In this document: positions 56,480 through 64,000 of the stretch, piece after piece
Layout of the letters: every line of letters begins with the position of its first letter
How positions within the stretch are numbered: position 1 is the first letter of the stretch
Assembly: GCA_958496175.1 (NCBI GenBank)
Contig: OY292276.1
Coordinates: 57,487,080-57,551,079 of the forward strand
Source of the DNA: Sisyra terminalis
Lineage: Eukaryota; Arthropoda; Insecta; Neuroptera; Sisyridae
Direction of reading: 5' to 3'
DNA: 64,000 bases
Program-made: the position numbers and the translations under genes
The notes under the pieces: generated by a model
Database searches by the model: none
What the model was told of the DNA's origin: nothing
Seen by the model: the letters and a program-made list of their open reading frames with translations, nothing else

Positions 56480-58010
56480 AAAATATTTGGTGTACTTCTT
56501 TACAAAACATTAGTTTTTTTCTCATTTACCGAATAATTTCAAAATTCAGGCAGGTATTTTTTTACAAAATTGCATTTTTATTTGAGCTTTTGTATTCAAT
56601 GGTTACGGTTTTGTGTACTATTATGTTGAATTTTTCTTCAAGTACTTCGGTGATACGACTGCATTTGATCGCTTTTTATACGAGGCTGTTATAAGCTATA
56701 ATTTTTTTATTTCTGCGGTAAACTATTGTATTAAGGATTATTGTGCTTGTAATAATAGGATTTCTTATATATATATTGTACGAAAATTTTCCGTTTTTGC
56801 CAGGAATTGTTTGTCTAAAATGATTTCATTTAGTTCATGTTTTGGAACAAATTTTATTTTCTGGCCAGTTTTGCTTAGATCAAAAATCATATTGTCAATC
56901 TGTCGGATATTTTTGTTCAATAATACAACGTTAATATGATTTTTTCATAATGTTTTTCTTATTAAAGTGGTTCATATAAAAATTCTGACTAAAGGCATAA
57001 CCAAGTATTTTTCCTGGTGATAAAATTTATGATCGAAAGTCCAATAGTATTGCCATAAGATGGTGTTTGGCAAGTTCATAATATAGTTGATTATCATAAA
57101 ATTATATACTTTTGATGTTAATAGATCATATTCCATGATCTTGAAAAATGTTTTTAAAGGGGCATTTGTGCATCAATGTCAAATGAAAAATTTTATGTTT
57201 TTTTTAATGAATAATTTTCCTTGGATATGATGCCAGGTTTAATGGTTTGAACTAGTGTTTTGGCCAACCAGTATCCAGGAATAAATTTGGAATTCACTAC
57301 TGGTCTAATTTGCATATTTTTCTTTTGGATTTTCGGTAGTCTATGAAGTATTGGAGCCTACAATTTCAGGGGTTGAAGAATTCTTTTGGAATTTTTTTTC
57401 CCAAATAGAAAGTTATATTTGCCATTCGTCTTGTATTAAAATTTGGTAAAGTTTCATTTTAGATCTTCCTCCATGTCTATTATTTTCTATAATGAATTGT
57501 TTAATTTTATTTGTATATTAATTTTTGTTGATGATTTTTTTGCTATGGGTAATGTCAAATATAAATTTAATGTTTTTTTAGTGAAAAATTTTCTTTGAAT
57601 ATGATGCCAGGTTTAATGGTTTGAACTAATGTTTTTCCTAACCAGAATACAGGAAGAAATCTTGTTTTGGTCTAATTAACATATTTTTCTTGTGGATTTT
57701 CGGTAGTCAATGAAGTATTGGAGCCTGCGGTTTTAGGGATTGAAAATTTTTTTTTGAAAATTCTTTCTCAAAAAGAAAGTTACATTTATCTATCGTCTTA
57801 TATTAAAATTTGGTTAAGTTTCATTTTGGATTTATCTTCTCCATGTGAATTATTTTCTTTAATGAATTGTTTCATTTTATTTGTATATTTATTTTTCTTG
57901 ATGATTTTTTTGTTATGGATCATTTTTAAAAATAAGCAGGAAAAAAGAATCCAAATTTTAAAATTATTTACAAAATTTTATGGTGCAATATTTGATTAAT
58001 TTATGCACTG
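56480..58010 (-). pseudogene. second Penelope-like element relic with internal duplication
   Basis: Read on the minus strand, the sequence first gives KKIIKKNKYTNKMKQFIKEN (about 57930). APILHxLPKIHKKNMLIRP follows at about 57700 and appears again as APILHRLPKIQKKNMQIRP at about 57330, with VVNSKFIPGYWLAKTLVQTI after it. Further down come RQIDNMIFDLSKTGQKIKF (about 56870) and YRRNKKIIAYNSLV. The residues match the PLE at 14.6 kb closely (RQIDNMIFDLNKINQKIKF there), so both belong to one family. The YxDD region is not legible, and stops are frequent. The GIY-YIG tail was not found. Confidence 0.75.
57190..57925. repeat. 364-bp tandem duplication inside the PLE relic
   Basis: Both units contain atgatgccaggtttaatggt (57237 and 57601), ggattttcggtagtcWatga and agtattggagcctRc. 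They are clearly diverged, so the duplication is old. It explains why the LPKIHK motif occurs twice. Confidence 0.8.
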
Positions 58011-60127
58011 ATTTTTTTGGTATTTATTTAAGGTCATTAAAGATCTTTGTAACTTCAATAAAAGGACAACAAACAAAGGTGGTTTAACGCTTATTTTATT
58101 CTATTCCAAATGATTATCTATTTCATAAATTGAAATATTGAAAGACGAAATAAAAAATAAATAAAAAATCCTTGAATTTATGCATTAGATACATTCTCGA
58201 TTTGCATAAGACTTTTATCAAATTTATTTGATTCAAAGGTCATTTCCAGTGCATGTAACAATAAATTTCTATCACAAATATACTGAAGGCGACAGAGAAA
58301 AGCTCGCGGTTGCCAGAAAATTTATTTCGTTGCAAATCTTGCACTTAATGTTCCCTCGCATAAACCTTTCATTTTCAACCATCTCCAACCCCCAAACGAC
58401 AGTAATTTTCACTTCTGAACGAATCCAAACAAATTCCTCTTGCAAAAAAATGCATTGCATTCCCAACTTCAGTCCCACCTAAATCACAAAACCAACAGTT
58501 TAATGATTTCAACATTTAAATATCCAAAAGAACAAAGAAAGTCAACAAAAAACCAGCCATTAATTCTCGAGGCTCATGAATTTTTACGAGGAAGTGTTTT
58601 TATCGGTTTATTTGATTCACTTAAAAAAAAAGCTTTTTTAAAATTTTTTTTTCGGTTCTGTAATAGTAGCAAAGCTTGAATGTATAAAAATTAAATTATG
58701 TTTATAAATAGAAAAAACTACGGACTACTAATGAGCAAGTTGAGCTTTGATTAACTGCCTCGTGAATAATTGGCAAGTGGTTGCAGGCCTTGCGTAAGTT
58801 GAGCTTTAAAGCTTGCCGCCTGTCAAATGAGTCGCATGGGTGTCGCAAGTGCTGACACATAAACTACGAAAGTCTTAGCACTTAAAGCACTTTTTCGTCT
58901 CGAAACTGTCGAAAAGACGACACATTAAAAAAATTTGTTTATTATTGTACTTACTATAAAGCTTGAAAAAAGTATTTACATTTCGAATGGAATCCATAAG
59001 ACGTTCATGTATAATAAAATTTGATTTATCGCAACATATTCGAAAAAGAAAAAAAAACGTCCCATAACACACCGTACGCTTTTTATTTGAAAAGCTCTCC
59101 TCTCCCAAAGCTCGCATATAAAAAGTTTTTATCGAACGAATATTAAGAGAGTATAAGCAGCGGGATTATGATAAAAAGAAGTTAAGTTTAAAAAAAGTTT
59201 TTATTATGTCTATTTATGAAATACTTTCTTTCCCTAATCCAAAGAATATTTGACTGATTTTTTTTTTGGTGCTTACTGAAATAATGGGCATGAATATTGA
59301 AAGATTTTCCGGTAGAACTTTGAATTGAGATAGTAAATTTTTTACATTAAAAATATCGGAAAAGGTATGAGAAAATTGAAATGTTTTAAGCTATTGTTGT
59401 AACTAACAATAATGTATTGACACAATAAAAATTTAATAGTAAATCGTAAATATTCATCAAAATTAATTAAAACTCGAGAATCAACGCTAATCACTTTCGG
59501 AATGCATTTAAAATTTATAAAGCGAAATAATTGCATTCCAATTTTATAGGTTGATTTATTAATGATTTGGTTCCCATATTTTTTTTGTTACACACTTTCA
59601 TTAATTTTTCACGAATAAGGGAAACTTTATTTTAGTTTATTTTTGAAATTATTGTTCAATTTAACTCTGTCATTATAATTAAACCATCAATAGACCCGAA
59701 TGACGTCAGTGCACTAAACTTTCCATTTATTTGCATATACTTATTCATATATTCACAGAACTTTGGGAATGGTTTTGACAAATTTTCTGAATTACAATAA
59801 TCAAATCAAATGTGTATCTGTAAATTTCACAATTCTATTGGCTAATAGCCTTGTGTATTGAGAAGTATATGTGCTATTATCAGAATTTAGAATATTACTT
59901 GCTTTAATCATAATTTATTAGTCTTTAATTGATTAATTCCATTTGATTAGGAACTAAAAGGTGGTCCAAGTGATAATTCCAATTGTGTTCAATTGATTAA
60001 AAGCTTCAAGGACTAATGATATGCTTATTATGGAGTTGTACTACTTAATGATTCAAAATATTCACTAAAAAATTTACTTTTGCAAATGAAAAAGATTTCT
60101 TATTACTAGACATCGGATTATATGCAT
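58011..60127. other. unassigned sequence
   Basis: No element was recognised. The stretches 58230-58480 and 58740-58870 are less AT-rich (aagcttgccgcctgtcaaat). Overlapping frames on both strands at 58228-58482 have no known domain. AGCT-containing words are frequent. Confidence 0.35.
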
Positions 60128-60412
60128 TAGACTGAGTCAAAAAAAAATGATGATTTTTTTTTATCTTAAAAAAAAATCCTGTGAAAATTTAAGTTCTTAA
60201 TATTAATATTAAGAGGTGCCCTATCGCAAATTTCGGTTTTCCATTTAAATAACATGGGAAAAATATTATCTTGCACTTTGAAATTTTATAGCTCACGTTG
60301 GTGACAATATTTCGGAATAACCAACGTATATTCTTGTAGAAAATTGAACGATCTACAAAAAAAGTCCCGTACAGGTTTATGATATATTTATTTCTTCAAA
60401 GGTTATTCGACT
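60128..60412. repeat. dispersed repeat, copy 3 (TAGACTGA-end family)
   Basis: This is a close match to 19991-20325: agaggtgccctatcgcaaat, ctcacgttggtgacaatatt and gaaaattgaacgatctacaa. It starts near tagactgagtcaaaaaaaaa. The similarity stops near ggttattcgac. Confidence 0.8.
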
Positions 60413-61109
60413 TTTAACCCCAACAAAACTGTCTGGTTTTTTGTAATTAAAATCTTAAATATTTAATTAATAAGCTGTTCAAATTTCAGAGTGAATCAAA
60501 CACTTCATTTTGTATTAAAAAAAAATCAACTTTGGGGGGCATTAATTATATATGAACCCCTTCAAAAATGTCTGCCATCTTGGATTCTGATTTAAAATTA
60601 CCTAAAAGTTAAGCAAGAAAAATACAAAAAAAAAGGAAACGAGGAATCCAATATATCGAATATATCGAAACCAATACCTGCCAGTTTTGGAGCGGTCACT
60701 TTGACTACTCGGCCACCAGTAGGCTAAAACATACATTTGTGGTTGTATGATATTTTTATTTCGCATAGTTTGTGTTTTAAAAACAAGAGTTTCTACGTTT
60801 TGCTGTGGTAACTATTAAAATCAAAGCCTTTTTTTAACCAGTCTGTGAAATAATATTGTGTTTTACTTTTTGAGTTTCACTTACTTTTAATAGCTTTTTT
60901 CATTCTCCTGTGTCATACTTTTGAGATATCCCAAGCGTTTTTTCGATTAAATCTTAATAAAGTCTTGACATTTGAAGACTGGTAATAATTTACAGTTGAA
61001 ACCATATGGGGTTCATATGGTTACCTTTCGATTAACATTTGTTGGCCTGTGAATCAAACACTTTTTTGGCTTATATTTTATTACACCCTTCACCCATGCG
61101 CAGTACCTG
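60413..61109. other. unassigned repeat-like sequence before the Jockey relic
   Basis: It contains a GC-richer block, ttggagcggtcactttgact (about 60690-60710), reminiscent of other insect repeats, and a 10-base tandem (atatatcgaatatatcgaaa). The word atcaaacactt occurs three times (about 60497, 61056, 61191). No coding match. Confidence 0.3.
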
Positions 61110-62390
61110 GTGTCCCGAGTTGGGTTATGCAAACACAGGTATTCCTACTTCTCATCCGATAGATACTATCCTTACAAAATTTCAAGGTGCATCAAACACT
61201 TCATGAAACTTGTGTTACTGGCTCTTAGACTAATCGAGCAAGTGCATCGCAACTATATTAGTAATGTACTGGAGAAAAAAAAAATTTTTGCAGGATTGTT
61301 TTTAGATGTTTCTCAGGTATTTGATCGTGTCTGGCATCAGGGTCTGTTGTATAAATTAGTAAACATTGTGCCCACCCAATTATTCAAACCTTTGGAGAGC
61401 TATCTAACGGATAGAAAGTTCTATGTTCAATGGAAGGATGAATCGAGTTCCAAACACAAAATAGCTGCGGGGGTTCCACAGGGCAGTGTTCTTGGACCAA
61501 CGTTTTATATAGTTTATACGGCGGATATTCCATTGGAGGAAAATATATTAACGGCAACAATTGCGGATGACACTGCAATCCTGTATGCAGGTCCAAGCCC
61601 ACACAGTACTACAAGGGAGCGGAGTGGGCAAAACGATGGATAATCAGGCTAAATGAGACCAAAACTAAATTGGTTACGTTTACTCTGAGGAAGAACTCTT
61701 GGGGACCCATTAAAATAAACGAGCACTGTATCTCAAATGATGTCTCCGTGAGATATCTAGGCTTTCACCTGGATCGACGCCTCAACTGAAAAACCCATAC
61801 TAACAAAAAAGTTGCTCAGACTACAGCACTGCACCATAGGATCGCCTGGATGACAGGCAAAAAGTCTCTGTTAAGTCTGTCATCCAAGGTAATCCTCTAC
61901 AAGGCAGTGCTCAGACCAACATGGGCATATGGGGTCCAACTCTGGAACGTGGCAAACCAAGTAATATCGAAATGATCAGAGGATGCTCAAGTAAAATCCT
62001 TCGGTTATTTCTTGGAGTTGGTCGATATATCAGGAATGACATCATTCAGCGGGACCTAAACGTTGAGGATGTCATTCAATTCATTAAGGAGCTCACAATT
62101 CGATACGTAAAAAGGGTGAAAGAATACCCAAACAAGTTGGCCTTGGGAACACTAAATGAATCCCCCCCCACAAGAGACTAAAAAGAGGGCACATTGATGT
62201 TTTCTTGTAATTTTAAGAATGTTAAACAATTTTTATCAAGCCGTTTTGTTTCTTTTTTTTCTTCTATATAGTTGTTAAGATTTTTGCCACCATTGTTCCC
62301 TCATAACGATGGTCAGAGGAATGTAAATATGTTCTAATTTTGTAAAGCCAGACTAATGTAGACTAAAAATTAGACTAAAAAAAAAATTTT
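61110..62390 (+). pseudogene. Jockey-clade LINE reverse transcriptase with 3' end
   Basis: This is the best preserved LINE of the window. LIEQVHRNYI and FAGLFLDVSQVFDRVWHQGL (61285-61345) hold the first catalytic Asp. AAGVPQGSVLGPTFYIVYTA follows at about 61462, and TIADDTAILYAG at about 61558 holds the Asp pair. After a frameshift near 61610 come EWAKRWIIRLNETKTKL, VRYLGFHLDRRLN (stop), LYKAVLRPTWAYGVQLWN, and then, after another shift near 61970, CSSKILRLFLGVGRYIRND and IIQRDLNVEDV. The coding part ends about 62213. A 3' UTR of about 165 bases leads to an A run at 62376-62386. The 5' half (endonuclease, ORF1) is missing, as usual for 5'-truncated LINEs. Confidence 0.9.
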
Positions 62391-64000
62391 TTTTTACTCT
62401 TGAATAACATTAACTTGTGATAGCTTACTAATTAATCGGTTAGATCCCTGATCTTTTATGACAAAAATTTTTTTTGTTGCACAGATACGGACGAACTCTG
62501 GTCCATTTTACAATTTACCTTGTAAATTTTTAAAATTTCTTCAGAAACATTTTATTGTTAATTTAACGCCATATAAAAGATAATTTTACGTTTTGACAAC
62601 GTCATAAGTCGTTAAAAATGACAAAACCAATTACATTTTACAGGAAAAACTTTTAAAGTGAATGAATATAATGAAGACTGACTTTTTTCAACTCCAAGTT
62701 CGTTCCATTTGTTGGCAAACTTCATAATTTCATTTTCATTAAATAAATTTTGCATCATAAACTTTCCGGAAACGCACCACAACTGTAAAGATTCAAGGGG
62801 ACGAAGAAAATCTATTTCAATGAATGTTTTATTTGAGTTTTCGACTGAAATTTTTGTTACAACGTCCCACTGGTTATATTATTTCTAAAAGGGAATCAAT
62901 CGGATGAAAATTAATTCTTTGTCTGAAAAGTTGAAAGTTTTTTTTTTCGAAGGGGGTTGAAGCCTTTGGGGATGAACTTTTCATTTTATTGAACAGTCTA
63001 GCTTCGATTATTGAATAGTTTGATTTGGCGTTGTTGCATTGTTGTGGAATGAGGGCGAAACAAAGTTTTTGGTCATTTATTTATAGTAAGGGTGACGTAA
63101 TTCGGGGGGATGAAGTCAACTGTTGCTTTGCATCCCCTTGCTATCCTTTCATTATAGAGAAGAGCTACAAATGAAATATATAATCAAAAAGCACTAATTG
63201 AAAATAACAACTCGACTCTATTTTGAATTCCGTTTATGTATTTATCTAAAGACAAATATGATTGAGGCAATTTTCATTAAAACCTCCCTGTTTATCGTCC
63301 GTTTTGTTTTCCCTTGCCAATTAATTTCGATTGGATTTTCGGTCAATGATTTATTATTTTCATCAGTCCCACGTACCTACCGTTCGAAGCAAATACATTT
63401 TAAAATGAGTAATTTATGGCTTTTTAGAAAAATATTTTCAAACTTATTTTCCAATAACGTTATTCATTAATTGGAAAAAAAATGAAATCAAAAGCTTTAT
63501 AATATTTATTTTTCAACTATGCTGCTCGATTTTTAAAGGCAAAAGTTATAAATGCAGTTGGGTGAATTTAATTGAAATTTGTTCCATTGTAATTAATTTT
63601 TATCTGATAATTTGGATTAACAGCGTATCGAATTTCAAACCATCAATAAAACAAACTATTTTATCTCGATTTTCGAAACAAATCCTCTTTAATTTACATT
63701 AACAATCAACTGCCTATTTTTTTCAGGATAAAAAACATTAAATTTAATTTTTCCTCATTAAAATTTGGTTAAAGATTAATATTATATTTCTTTGAATTCG
63801 TTCGGGAAATCGTATCAAAAATCAGGCTAATATTTAAATGCGTATGTTGTCGGAAAATTTCTGTAATGTTTTCCATGGAAATTGTTTCGTGGTATTCGTT
63901 TATTGAAATTTACTTTCTAAAAGAATTTCGTTTCTTGTTTATGAGCCGAAAATTGAATTTTCCGCAAATTGAATTGAAGTAAATATAAAATGGGGTGCAG
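62391..64000. other. unassigned sequence
   Basis: No gene or element was recognised. The frame at 63198-63470 (90 codons) has no known domain. Confidence 0.35.

Noticed and set aside
61384..61602. 72-codon minus-strand frame
   Set aside because: Shadow of the Jockey reverse transcriptase on the plus strand.
1..64000. CRISPR array, operon or bacterial-type gene cluster
   Set aside because: No regularly spaced direct repeats, no compact gene layout; all repeats found are transposon-like and the protein relics are eukaryotic.

Overview
This is a very AT-rich piece of a eukaryotic nuclear genome. It is almost certainly from an insect, because the decayed mobile elements belong to insect-typical families: Jockey and RTE non-LTR retrotransposons, Penelope-like elements (PLEs), Copia, mariner, hAT, a pogo-like element with a PHD-type tail, and many MITEs and foldbacks. 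I cannot place it to order. No intact host gene, rRNA, tRNA or CRISPR array was found. Nearly all open frames are short chance frames, so the window reads as intergenic or long-intron DNA filled with transposon relics.

Left part (1-14.6 kb): a Jockey reverse-transcriptase tail (minus), a mariner transposase relic, a tandem array that looks like copies of a LINE 3' end with a MITE inserted in its first unit, an RTE-tailed SINE-like element, a Copia fragment, a hAT transposase fragment, and a 1.7-kb foldback element with one arm partly duplicated.

Middle part (14.6-43 kb): a nearly full-length but broken PLE (reverse transcriptase plus an interrupted GIY-YIG tail), a dispersed TA-flanked repeat with a palindrome, a tandemly duplicated RTE C-terminus, and a mosaic of direct and inverted repeats from 24.8 to 34.3 kb that contains another LINE relic, the end of a mariner-like transposase and a pogo-like element. 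These are followed by a hAT MITE, another RTE relic, a 1.3-kb foldback with a decayed relative beside it, and a 350-bp inverted repeat that carries an intact-looking hammerhead ribozyme core.

Right part (43-64 kb): a TTAA-flanked element, dispersed repeats, two more hAT MITEs, a 1.6-kb near-perfect foldback, a relic of an uncharacterised transposon-like protein family, a second PLE relic (minus strand, with an internal duplication) and a Jockey relic with a complete 3' end.

The genes do not work together as a pathway. The points of interest are structural: PLE hammerhead ribozyme remains at two loci, three kilobase-scale hairpins that would fold into long double-stranded RNA if transcribed, a MITE whose empty target is preserved in a neighbouring tandem unit, and a pogo-like element with repeated AAAGGTCC motifs. 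Family assignments rest on motif recognition by eye, not database searches.
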